Translations under genes and position numbers: made by a program
The notes under the pieces: model-generated
Database searches by the model: none
Told to the model about the DNA's origin: nothing
The model's input: only the letters and a program-made list of their open reading frames with translations
DNA from: Methanomicrobiales archaeon
GTDB taxonomy: Archaea > Halobacteriota > Methanomicrobia > Methanomicrobiales > Methanoculleaceae
Assembly (NCBI GenBank): GCA_019136335.1
Contig: JAGVUK010000009.1
Coordinates: forward strand, 1-5,867
Direction of reading: 5' to 3'
DNA: 5,867 nucleotides
Shown here: positions 1 to 4,995 of the stretch, one piece after another
Position numbering within the stretch: the first letter of the stretch is position 1
Layout: each line of letters starts with the position of its first letter

Positions 1-299
1 ACGACAAATTCCCGGCGAGCCCCGGCCACCTCCTCATCATCCCCTTCCGGCACGTCGCCGGCCTCTTCGACGCGACGGACGAGGAGCAGGCCGCCCTCCT
101 CGCCCTCGTCCGGGGGGCGAAACACCTCCTCGACGGCCGGTTCCACCCGGACGGCTACAACGTCGGCGTGAATGTCGGCGCGGCCGCCGGGCAGACGGTG
201 ATGCACCTGCACGTCCACGTCATCCCCCGCTACGCCGGGGATGTGGAGGACCCCCGGGGCGGGGTGCGGGGGGCGATCCCGGAGAAGAGGAGGTATTGA
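1..299 (+). CDS. HIT-family (histidine triad) nucleotide-binding protein, 5'-truncated by window edge
   Basis: The reading frame is open from base 3 to the TGA at 297-299 (98 codons), so the start lies outside the window. The C-terminal half shows the histidine triad signature HLHVHVIPR at 204-230, preceded by a Gly/Ala-rich GAAAGQTVM stretch typical of the family. HIT proteins are small cytosolic hydrolases or transferases acting on nucleoside-phosphate bonds (AMP-X, Ap4A-like substrates); the middle His of the triad is the usual nucleophile. The visible part reads 'PGHLLIIPFRHV', as expected upstream of the triad, so this copy looks normal. The tail after the triad (DPRGGVRGAIPEKRRY) resembles normal HIT C-termini. 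Two further fragments of the same gene occur at 2507-2714 (about 94% identical by hand count) and 3206-3275, making this the likely parental or intact copy. Exact substrate is unknown. Confidence 0.9.
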   Translation, partial: DKFPASPGHLLIIPFRHVAGLFDATDEEQAALLALVRGAKHLLDGRFHPDGYNVGVNVGAAAGQTVMHLHVHVIPRYAGDVEDPRGGVRGAIPEKRRY

Positions 300-560
300 G
301 AGAAAGGATCGGGAAACCAGAATGAGTGCAACGCGTTAAGCTCCCAATCCGCAGCGCCAGATTATGCTATCTCAGGTCGATGTTTGAAATGACATCCCCA
401 ATAGTCCGCAACCGAACCCTAATCTTCCACAATCCATGGTATAAAAACATCCAAAATTGAGGTTTGTTTTACAAACTACTGCAGGAGATTGGGATCATCT
501 TCCCCAATTATCCCCAATCTACTGCAGGAGATTGGGATCATCTTCCCCAATTATCCCCAA
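300..560. other. Gene-free, AT-richer spacer between convergent HIT and AlbA_2 genes
   Basis: I see no credible gene here. The composition is clearly more AT-rich than the flanking HIT gene, and it lies between two converging transcripts, so it should hold the 3' ends of both. Its right part is occupied by a short perfect inverted repeat (462-476) and the 43-bp tandem repeat (from 477). A TATA-like string (GGTATAAAAAC, about 438-448) is present on the + strand, but no gene follows it at a suitable distance. The sharp drop in GC suggests imported DNA starting just after the HIT stop codon. Confidence 0.6.
462..476 (-). terminator. Possible 3' hairpin downstream of the AlbA_2 ATPase gene
   Basis: GTTTGT-TTT-ACAAAC is a perfect 6-bp inverted repeat with a three-base loop, inside an AT-rich stretch. 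It lies about 85 bp beyond the stop of the minus-strand AlbA_2 gene and beyond the tandem repeats. It could contribute to transcript termination or processing in either direction. The stem is short and AT-rich, so this is tentative. Confidence 0.25.
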
Positions 561-562
561 TC
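477..562. repeat. Two perfect 43-bp tandem repeats with hairpin potential
   Basis: Unit 1 is 477-519 and unit 2 is 520-562; both begin TACTGCAGGAGATTGGG and end TATCCCCAATC, and I find no mismatch between them. Each unit contains a near-perfect inverted repeat: GATTGGGAT (487-495, 530-538) pairs with ATCCCCAATC (510-519, 553-562) with one bulged C. CCCCAAT also occurs a second time in each unit, so alternative foldings exist. Unit 2 ends inside the stop codon (561-563) of the minus-strand AlbA_2 gene, so the repeats form the start of that gene's 3' untranslated region. A role as terminator or transcript stabiliser is plausible; a protein-binding site is the alternative. Confidence 0.85.
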
Positions 563-1268
563 ATACCTTCTCAGAAGGGGATGGGGCGAGCACCCACTTC
601 GCGCCCCTCGTCTTCCCGACGGTCACAATCGTCCCCTCCTTTCGCATCTCCTTCAGGAGGGACTTGATGAACTCGCGCTTTTGCTTCTCGTTCAAAGCAT
701 CGGAAACTTTGTCCAGCAACAGACCTTCGATCTCCGGCCACCGTGCCTCATGATATGTTTGCAGGTACGCCACCACCATATCCTTGAAGTAAGCCCTGTC
801 AAATGATCGCTTTCGGATATAGTCAGCCCGCGTATCAGTCTCAGCGGCGACACTCGCTGACACATATAGATTCGGAGATCGCCCCTCGATGAGTTTCTTC
901 TCGCGCAGAGCGTCTCGCTCCTCTCTAGTTACCGGCCGGCCCTTCTGTACCTTATCGAGGGTGATCACGTCCATCAATGTAAGATCCTTGCGCTCGATCA
1001 GCATCCGAGTATACCTCTCATCGATCACCCGGCCGGGAATCGTGACCCGCACTACGCCTTCTTCGTCGAGATCATAGTCAGGCATCGGAAAGTTGCGGTC
1101 CCGCTGTATTCTAAACATCCGCTTGATCCCGCTGCCGATGGTGTCGATCATGTTTAACTCCACCATCGCATTGGCAAGGAAGGGATTTCGATACCGATCC
1201 GGAGGTGTATCGCGCTCGATCACACTCCGGACTGTTCCCGGAATAAAATTGCCGCGATTGGTAAACAT
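561..1268 (-). CDS. C-terminal half of split AlbA_2/GHKL ATPase (frameshifted gene)
   Basis: This 235-aa ORF carries the second half of an AlbA_2-type transcriptional regulator/ATPase of the 'ATP-dependent DNA helicase RecG-like' family (COG2865 type). It starts inside the GHKL ATP-binding fold: FTNRGNFIPG at residues 2-11, then NPFLANAMVELNMI and the glycine loop GSGIKRMF at residues 45-52, which contacts ATP phosphates in this family. The rest (about 100-235) is rich in charged helices and ends in a winged-helix-like segment closing with KEGTIVTVGKTRG. Its ATG (1268-1266) overlaps the TGA of the upstream half as TGATG, so termination-reinitiation could produce it as a separate polypeptide. 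More likely it is the displaced 3' part of one gene: adding one base near 1279 joins the two halves in a way that restores the usual family sequence. An exact 28-bp piece of this gene's 3' end (614-641) recurs at 3281-3308. Confidence 0.8.
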   Translation of the reverse strand: MFTNRGNFIPGTVRSVIERDTPPDRYRNPFLANAMVELNMIDTIGSGIKRMFRIQRDRNFPMPDYDLDEEGVVRVTIPGRVIDERYTRMLIERKDLTLMDVITLDKVQKGRPVTREERDALREKKLIEGRSPNLYVSASVAAETDTRADYIRKRSFDRAYFKDMVVAYLQTYHEARWPEIEGLLLDKVSDALNEKQKREFIKSLLKEMRKEGTIVTVGKTRGAKWVLAPSPSEKV

Positions 1269-2242
1269 CAGGGAGCCAGGTCTCCCGTCACCGTGATGCG
1301 GGCCGACTGCAAGTAGTCTTGGTGGGCGATACAGTTGTGCAACGCCTCACGGATCACCCATGGATCATATTGCGTCACCTCAAGAGGAAACAGCGTCTCC
1401 CCTGAAATATAGCGGACGGTGAGGTTTCTAATCCTGCTAAAAACTCTGTCAACAGCGAGAATCAGCGGCAACCCAAAATGGGCGTAGTCGATCTCCACCT
1501 CGTCCTCATTCCTGAGAACCCAGGTGATATGTGCAATTGCAGGTACAAGAAGATGGGTGGCCTCACTCTTCCCCAGGAGAATGATTGCGGCATTCGTGAT
1601 CCGGCCCTGACTGCAGACTTTTGCCCTGGCAAGGAATGAAGCGTTGTCCCACTCGTCAACCTCGCCTGCAAGGTGCTGGTGCTTCTTCTTATATTCTTCC
1701 CGCGCAAAGGCGATCGCCTCAGGATCGAGGTCCGCATGCGTTGCCCCCTCACAGACCTTCGCCGACCAGTCGTCCAGAGGGGCCTGCCGGCGTATCTCTT
1801 CGATCTCGTGGAGGGCAAGAGGTCCGAGAGACTCGTGGATACGACCATACACAACACCATTCCATGTAGTCGGGATACCACGCGTCGCTGCAGGAATCTC
1901 AAACAGCACCACCCGCTTCCCATCTGTCTTGAGTTCATAGATGCCGGCAAACGTCATCTGGTGATTCGTATGCTGTGCGATCTGCTCTTTGAGACGGTCG
2001 AGGCCAGGAGGCGTCAGGCGATAATTTGAGCCGACAATCTTTCGGGGCGATCTGTCGGTGATGCCGAAGATCAGCCAGCCTGCCGGTTTCCCATACAGGT
2101 TGGCTTCATTGCTCAGTGCCGAGAAATATCTGCCCAGGTCGTCGAAATCAAAGTTGATCTTTGCCTCTTTGAACTCGATCCACTCGGTTTCGGCCGGAAG
2201 ATCAATCATCTCTCGCAATATGACGTTCAAATCCTCAGACAT
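1268..2242 (-). CDS. N-terminal half of split AlbA_2 (Schlafen-type) DNA-binding / GHKL ATPase
   Basis: The start at 2242 gives a 324-aa product beginning MSEDLNVILREM. I chose it because GGGAGGAG lies just upstream (about 2251-2258 on the minus strand) and homology to the family begins there; the frame is open 80 codons further upstream, but that part is not family-like. Residues about 15-135 form an AlbA_2 domain with the signature ETEWIEFK (E20, E23, K25) and a GWLIFGI core strand. After a linker comes the N box of a GHKL ATPase, REALHNCIAHQDY (E299, N303, H307). Translation then runs into LQSARITVTGDLAP and stops, losing the glycine loop, which is encoded in the next ORF. Intact family members run through both domains in one chain; repaired, this would be about 560 aa. 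Proposed role: nucleic-acid-binding ATPase acting as regulator or defence component. The truncated half should not bind ATP by itself. Confidence 0.82.
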   Translation of the reverse strand: MSEDLNVILREMIDLPAETEWIEFKEAKINFDFDDLGRYFSALSNEANLYGKPAGWLIFGITDRSPRKIVGSNYRLTPPGLDRLKEQIAQHTNHQMTFAGIYELKTDGKRVVLFEIPAATRGIPTTWNGVVYGRIHESLGPLALHEIEEIRRQAPLDDWSAKVCEGATHADLDPEAIAFAREEYKKKHQHLAGEVDEWDNASFLARAKVCSQGRITNAAIILLGKSEATHLLVPAIAHITWVLRNEDEVEIDYAHFGLPLILAVDRVFSRIRNLTVRYISGETLFPLEVTQYDPWVIREALHNCIAHQDYLQSARITVTGDLAP

Positions 2243-2280
2243 TGCCCTCTCCTCCCGGTCACCCTGTTTGCATAAATGAT
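2243..2280 (-). promoter_or_regulatory. Promoter and ribosome binding site of the AlbA_2 ATPase gene
   Basis: On the minus strand an AT-rich TATA-like element ATCATTTATGC (about 2280-2270) lies some 30 bp before the ATG at 2242, suggesting a start of transcription near 2250 and a very short leader. The Shine-Dalgarno-like GGGAGGAG sits a suitable distance from the ATG and decides the start. The TATA call rests on composition and spacing only. Confidence 0.45.
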
Positions 2281-2506
2281 TGAGCCGGTTTCTCATTAAG
2301 CCTCTTCCTTGCCTCCTGCACGCTCGCAGGCACTGTCGGACTTTTGCCCAGGCACGAAGGGTAAGCCCCCTCACGTGCGGAGGAGACGAACCGGCCGTGG
2401 GAGTCGGACTTACGATGCCCCGTGTAGGCATGGCCTTGAATTGGAGAGAGAATAAGCCAGAGATCAGACATAGCGTTGGCACGGACTATTGCCCGGACCA
2501 GAATTC
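2281..2506. other. Unassigned junction sequence, possibly a mobile-element remnant
   Basis: No convincing gene is seen, although the + strand frame is open into the HIT fragment downstream. The stretch holds a 9-bp direct repeat (GTCGGACTT at 2335-2343 and 2403-2411) and a small inverted repeat ATGCC-CCGTGTA-GGCAT (2415-2431). Such subterminal hairpins occur at the ends of IS200/IS605-type elements, but no transposase piece is recognisable, so the mobile-element reading is only a guess. It directly abuts the left edge of HIT copy 2. Confidence 0.25.
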
Positions 2507-2780
2507 CCCCTTCCGCCACATCCCCGGCCTCTTCGACGCCACAGACGGGGAGCAGGCCGCCCTCCTCGCCCTCGTCCGGGAGGCGAAAACCCTCCTCGAT
2601 GGCCGGTTCCACCCGGACGGCTACAACGTCGGCGTGAACGTCGGCGCGGCCGCCGGGCAGACGGTGATGCACCTGCACGTCCACGTCATCCCCCGCTACG
2701 CCGGGGACGTGGAGTACAGGGTAGTAGCACAGTACGCCCGGGGTTCCGGATCAGCGGATATGGGCGGAGAAAAAGTATGA
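2507..2780 (+). pseudogene. HIT-family gene fragment, copy 2 (N-terminus missing)
   Basis: Bases 2507-2714 align without gaps to 41-248 with about 12 differences. They encode the HIT body from 'PFRH' through the complete triad HLHVHVIPR and 'RYAGDVE'. The first part of the protein is absent: upstream, the frame stays open into unrelated sequence back to about 2280, with nothing resembling the normal HIT N-terminus. After 2714 the tail is also unrelated (YRVVAQYARGSGSADMGGEKV) and ends with a TGA at 2778-2780 that overlaps the ATG of hicA. Because the frame is uninterrupted, automatic annotation may call it a HIT protein, possibly from an ATG such as 2415, but lacking the N-terminal strands and with a foreign tail it is unlikely to be functional. 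Most of the differences from copy 1 are single-base substitutions, suggesting a paralogous or imported copy, not a very recent duplication. Confidence 0.8.
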
Positions 2781-2974
2781 AAGTGAGAGACTGCATAAAG
2801 ATGATCGAAGCGGATGGATGGTACCTGGTGGCGACCCGGGGCAGTCACCGGCAGTATAAGCATCCGTCAAAACCCGGCCGGATCACCATCGCCGGGCATC
2901 CGGCAGACGAACTTGCTCCGGGAACGCTGAACAGCGTTCTCAAACAGGCAGGACTTAAAATGAGGGATGAATGA
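2777..2974 (+). CDS. hicA: HicA-family mRNA interferase toxin
   Basis: This encodes a 65-aa protein starting MKVRDCIKMIEADGW. HicA toxins are small proteins with a double-stranded-RNA-binding-like fold that cleave mRNA. The catalytic histidine lies in a G-S-H motif, seen here as TRGSHRQYKHP (His24). The remainder (PGRITIAGHPADELAPGTLNSVLKQAGL) follows the family closely, including the conserved helix that ends the domain. The start is supported by GGAG at 2766-2769, seven bases before the ATG. The gene overlaps the following hicB, as is usual for HicAB pairs, so the two should be co-translated. The upstream HIT fragment's stop overlaps this ATG, so it may also lie in a longer transcript. The sequence looks intact. 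The C-terminal part is duplicated at 5746-5806. Confidence 0.93.
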   Translation: MKVRDCIKMIEADGWYLVATRGSHRQYKHPSKPGRITIAGHPADELAPGTLNSVLKQAGLKMRDE

Positions 2975-3034
2975 TGTATCGATTTCTTGTCATCGTCGAG
3001 CAGATCGACGGCAATTACTCGGCATACTCCCCGG
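2913..3034 (+). repeat. Direct repeat of the hicA-hicB junction, copy 1
   Basis: These 122 bases, the last third of hicA and the first part of hicB, recur at 5746-5867 with four differences and no gaps, in the same orientation 2833 bp away. The right limit is only the window edge. Direct repeats this similar can recombine, which would delete everything between them. Confidence 0.95.
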
Positions 3035-3192
3035 ACCTTCCGGGGTGCGTGGCCACCGGAACGACCCGTGAGGAAGCCGAAGAGCGGATGCACGAGGCGA
3101 TCGAGCTCCACATCGAGGGGCTCCAGGAGGACGGGTTCCCGGTCCCCCGCTCGCGGTCTTCAGCCATCTACATAGCGGTCAATCGAGGGTAA
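2974..3192 (+). CDS. hicB: HicB-family antitoxin
   Basis: The product is 72 aa, MYRFLVIVEQIDGNYSAYSP..., with the HicB partial RNase H-like fold: a first strand, the YSAYSPDLPGCVATGTT core and the helix REEAEERMHEAIELHIEGL, ending in the conserved DGFPVPRS stretch. It binds and neutralises HicA. It has no separate helix-turn-helix or ribbon-helix-helix DNA-binding tail, so autoregulation, if any, would need another protein. Two ATGs are adjacent (2971 and 2974). I prefer 2974 because AGGG at 2963-2966 is then seven bases upstream, and because the second copy at 5807 keeps only this ATG. With 2974 the genes overlap by one base (TGATG); with 2971 by four. It follows hicA directly and is presumably on the same mRNA. 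Confidence 0.92.
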   Translation: MYRFLVIVEQIDGNYSAYSPDLPGCVATGTTREEAEERMHEAIELHIEGLQEDGFPVPRSRSSAIYIAVNRG

Positions 3193-3205
3193 CCTCCCAC
3201 CGCGC

Positions 3206-3275
3206 CGCGACGGACGCGGAGCAGGCCGCCCTCCTCGCCCTCGTCCGGGAGGCGAAACACCTCCTCGGCGGCCGG
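3206..3275 (+). pseudogene. HIT-family gene fragment, copy 3 (70 bp)
   Basis: Bases 3206-3275 match 71-140 of the first HIT gene with three differences and match copy 2 less well (about seven). They correspond to the 'ATDEEQAALLALVRGAKHLLDGR' region of the protein. The piece starts 13 bp after the hicB stop and ends abruptly; no HIT sequence lies on either side. It has no start codon or triad and cannot code for a functional protein. Its mixed similarity to copies 1 and 2 suggests an independent origin or gene conversion. Confidence 0.8.
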
Positions 3276-3280
3276 TCCCG

Positions 3281-3308
3281 TCCCGACGGTCACAATCGTC
3301 CCCTCCTT
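3281..3308. repeat. 28-bp exact copy of the 3' end of the AlbA_2 ATPase gene
   Basis: This stretch is identical over all 28 bases to 614-641, which encodes KEGTIVTVG near the C-terminus of the minus-strand AlbA_2 ATPase. It lies five bases after the end of HIT fragment 3 and is in the same orientation relative to the window as the original. Nothing else of that gene is present here. It is best read as the remnant of a deleted or recombined second AlbA_2-type gene. Confidence 0.8.
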
Positions 3309-3321
3309 ACACGAGCGGCCC

Positions 3322-3408
3322 ATGAGCAACCTTTTTCCCGATCACCTCCAACAGATCATCATTTACCAGTCCGGCGCCGGAGAACGGGCGGGAGCTGCGA
3401 GAGCGTAG
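3322..3408 (+). pseudogene. RhuM-like N-terminal remnant
   Basis: The 28-codon frame begins MSNLFPDHLQQIIIYQ, which resembles the start of RhuM-family ('virulence protein RhuM') proteins, whose N-termini typically read '...(I/L)IYQ-x-EDG-x-T-x-IEVRL'. After IYQS the similarity stops (GAGERAGAARA) and the frame ends at a TAG (3406-3408). The Doc-like coding sequence is already open in another frame by about 3383. So this is probably the 5' scrap of a RhuM gene spliced onto a Doc gene. The family match is from memory of a short stretch and is moderately secure. Confidence 0.45.
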
Positions 3409-3445
3409 GGAAGAGTTCACGGTCGAGGAAGTCATCGGCTACCAG

Positions 3446-3796
3446 ATGGAGATCGTCCGGGCAAGCGGCGTCGAGGAAGACCGGGGCCTCGAGGGCCGGT
3501 TCCTCAATCCCGGAAACCTCGACTTCGTCATCACCTTGAGTAACGGCATGCCCGACCCGTTTGAGAGAGCCGCGTTCGTCCTCCACGGCCTTGTGACGGG
3601 GCATCCGTTTGTCCAGGGGAATAAGCGGATTGCGTTTCTGCTCGCGGCCCTCATCCTGCTCCGGACCCCGGAACGGTACGTCATTGTAAGCCCGGACGAG
3701 GAGAACAACAGAGTTGTACGGGACATTGCCGAAGGCAAAACAACACGGGAGGATGTCCGTGCCTGGCTGCACCCGGTCGCAAAAATCAGGCGGTGA
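3446..3796 (+). CDS. Doc/Fic-family toxin, N-terminally truncated
   Basis: The only usable in-frame start, ATG 3446, gives 116 aa. The Fic core motif HPFVQGNKR is at residues 53-61, followed by a hydrophobic helix (IAFLLAALILL), as in death-on-curing proteins, which modify target proteins by transferring a nucleotide or phosphate. The canonical motif is HxFx(D/E)GN(G/K)R; here the acidic residue at position five is Gln57, which would weaken metal binding. Family-like sequence (ELRERREEFTVEEVIGYQ) continues upstream in the same frame to about 3383, but no ATG, GTG or TTG occurs before a TGA at 3323, so the original start seems lost. No antitoxin of the Phd type is adjacent. The gene meets the minus-strand gene tail to tail with no gap (TGA then TTA). 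Probably inactive or poorly expressed. Confidence 0.75.
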   Translation: MEIVRASGVEEDRGLEGRFLNPGNLDFVITLSNGMPDPFERAAFVLHGLVTGHPFVQGNKRIAFLLAALILLRTPERYVIVSPDEENNRVVRDIAEGKTTREDVRAWLHPVAKIRR

Positions 3797-4018
3797 TTAT
3801 TCCGCCAGGAGGTCGAGGGTCTTTTTGTGCCGCTTGATGAGCATCCTGAAGTCTTCCTGCCTTGAGCGGCAGGACGGTCCCTCACGGGCCTGCGGTACAA
3901 TACCGGACGGGCCGGCGGGGCCGCGAACGGTCGAATCCTGCGGAGGGTGGGGACTGTACGAAGACCCGGGATCCGCAACATCTTCCCTGCCGGTTGATCT
4001 CCGGTCTCTCGAGTTCAT
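3797..4018 (-). CDS. Small unassigned protein
   Basis: A 73-aa frame starts at the ATG 4018-4016. I chose this start because GGAGGAG lies six bases upstream, a strong ribosome binding site; an ATG 20 codons further up (4078) has none. I do not recognise the family. Residues 1-50 are low in hydrophobics and rich in Ser, Gly, Pro and charged residues, probably disordered. The last 25 (RSRQEDFRMLIKRHKKTLDL) look like an amphipathic basic helix. It could be a small regulator or an orphan antitoxin-like protein, but nothing proves a function. It ends exactly where the Doc gene ends and points away from the UPF0175 gene. The opposite strand is also partly open, so it could be spurious. Confidence 0.4.
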   Translation of the reverse strand: MNSRDRRSTGREDVADPGSSYSPHPPQDSTVRGPAGPSGIVPQAREGPSCRSRQEDFRMLIKRHKKTLDLLAE

Positions 4019-4079
4019 CTTCCACTCCTCCTGTATCGATGGCTTTCCAGCGGTGTAAACATCGTCCTCCACGCTCATT

Positions 4080-4149
4080 CATGCTCGGTCCGGCATGCAC
4101 AGGGCACGCACACCCACGTAACGGGGCCACAGCGGGGCGTCGCGGCCCC
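4080..4149. promoter_or_regulatory. Inverted repeats in the divergent intergenic region
   Basis: Two inverted repeats occur between the divergent genes at 4018 and 4207: CATGC(4080-4084)/GCATG(4093-4097) and GGGGCC(4123-4128)/GGCCCC(4144-4149). The second lies directly upstream of the TATA-like box of the UPF0175 gene, where an archaeal operator could sit. The arms are short and the region is GC-rich, so chance is a real alternative. Confidence 0.25.
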
Positions 4150-4161
4150 CCCCTCACCACC

Positions 4162-4169
4162 ATATTTAT
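4162..4169 (+). promoter_or_regulatory. Archaeal TATA-like box of the UPF0175-DUF3368 operon
   Basis: ATATTTAT stands out as the only AT-rich octamer in a very GC-rich stretch, about 40 bp before the ATG of the UPF0175 gene. Transcription would start about 25 bp downstream, near 4190, leaving a short leader containing the AGGTGA ribosome binding site (4194-4199). Spacing fits archaeal promoters well. Confidence 0.6.
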
Positions 4170-4206
4170 CGGCTCTCCCATCCCTTATTCATCAGGTGAA
4201 ACCGCC

Positions 4207-4467
4207 ATGGCTGATGTTACCATCACGGTCCCCCGGGAGATCGTCCAGGCGCTTCGGCTTCCTCCCGATACCGTTGCCGCCGAACTGCAGCGGGAGCTTG
4301 CGGTGGCGCTCTACCAGCGGGGCATCCTCTCTTCCGGGAAGGCGGCGGCGCTTGCGAGGATGAACCGGTGGGAGTGGGAGGAACTGCTTGGAGCACGGAA
4401 GATCCCCCGGCATTATGCCGACGAGGACCTCGACCGGGACATCGCCTATGCCGCTCGCGGTCACTAA
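4207..4467 (+). CDS. UPF0175-family antitoxin-like protein
   Basis: The product is 86 aa, MADVTITVPREIVQALRLPP..., and matches UPF0175: an N-terminal strand and ribbon-helix-helix-like start, the central ELQRELAVALYQRGILSSGKAAALARMNRWEWEELL and a charged tail ending YADEDLDRDIAYAARGH. UPF0175 proteins are small, presumably DNA-binding, and are very often encoded directly before DUF3368 PIN-like proteins in archaea and cyanobacteria, where they are thought to be the antitoxin. Here the next gene is exactly that partner and overlaps by 20 bp. The start follows AGGTGA at 4194-4199 and a TATA-like box. It probably represses its own promoter, judging from the family. Length and sequence look normal and intact. 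Confidence 0.88.
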   Translation: MADVTITVPREIVQALRLPPDTVAAELQRELAVALYQRGILSSGKAAALARMNRWEWEELLGARKIPRHYADEDLDRDIAYAARGH

Positions 4468-4945
4468 CTCTTCGCCGCTCATCCATCTCTCGCTGATCGG
4501 CCGCATCGACCTGCTCCGTCGCTTTTCATCGGTATGTATTCCTCCTGCAGTCTGGCGGGAGGTCGTGGAGCAGGGCGGCAGCCGGCCGGGGGCAACCGGG
4601 ATCCGGGAGGCCCGCGAGTCCGGATGGCTGCGCGTGGTCGAGCCCTCCGATAGAGCCCTGATGCGCCTGCTCGAACAGGAACTCCACGCCGGCGAAGCGG
4701 AGAGCATTGCCCTTGCCATCGAGATCCAGCCTGACGTGCTCCTCCTTGATGAGGCCGAGGGACGCCGTGTAGCAGGAATCTACGACCTTCCGGTAACCGG
4801 CATCATCGGCCTCTTAATCCAGGCGAAGCGTGAAGGGCAGGTTTCCTCACTTGCAGAGGAGATGAACCGGTTGCGGGAGCGGGGGAATTTCTGGATCCAC
4901 GATGCTCTCTACAGGCGCGTCCTTGACGTGGAGAAAGAAGATTGA
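4448..4945 (+). CDS. DUF3368-family PIN-like protein (putative ribonuclease toxin)
   Basis: The product is 165 aa beginning MPLAVTNSSPLIHLSLIGRIDLL, the DUF3368 signature in which the first PIN acidic residue is often Asn (Asn7 here). Further family features follow: IPPAVWREVV (31-40), LHAGEAESIALA (79-90, with Glu83 and Glu85), LLLDEAEGRRVA (98-109, Asp101 and Glu102), and VTGIIGLLIQAKREG (116-130). These residues form the metal-binding pocket of PIN-like nucleases, so it is probably an RNase toxin held in check by the upstream UPF0175 protein. I set the start at ATG 4448, where family similarity begins; the frame is open 20 codons further upstream. The 20-bp overlap and weak ribosome site suggest translational coupling. 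The gene appears intact. Confidence 0.87.
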   Translation: MPLAVTNSSPLIHLSLIGRIDLLRRFSSVCIPPAVWREVVEQGGSRPGATGIREARESGWLRVVEPSDRALMRLLEQELHAGEAESIALAIEIQPDVLLLDEAEGRRVAGIYDLPVTGIIGLLIQAKREGQVSSLAEEMNRLRERGNFWIHDALYRRVLDVEKED

Positions 4946-4995
4946 AGGATACCCGCACCAGGTCCGGAACAGGATTACGCCGGACAACCTGACTG

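Noticed and set aside
300..476. tRNA or other RNA gene as an integration target in the spacer
   Set aside because: No cloverleaf stems or T-loop-like sequence could be found by eye on either strand.
477..562. Possible short CRISPR array
   Set aside because: The two 43-bp units are directly tandem with no spacer between them and there are only two; this is a tandem duplication.
1462..1950. 162-aa minus-strand open frame
   Set aside because: It overlaps the AlbA_2 gene in another frame of the same strand and has no recognisable motif.
2243..2482. 80-residue N-terminal extension of the AlbA_2 ATPase
   Set aside because: The extension is not family-like, while a strong GGAGG site precedes ATG 2242 and the AlbA_2 domain begins right after it.
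3439..3981. 180-aa minus-strand open frame opposite Doc
   Set aside because: The + strand carries the Fic motif; the minus frame is rich in Arg/Ser/Pro, typical of a shadow.
3862..4206. N-terminal extension of the UPF0175 gene to 201 aa
   Set aside because: Family similarity, a TATA-like box and a ribosome site all place the start at 4207; the upstream part overlaps the intergenic region and the opposite-strand gene.
4448..4470. Loss of the first PIN acidic residue (Asn7) in the DUF3368 protein as a sign of decay
   Set aside because: Asn at this position is common in DUF3368 proteins as far as I recall, and all other conserved acidic positions are present.
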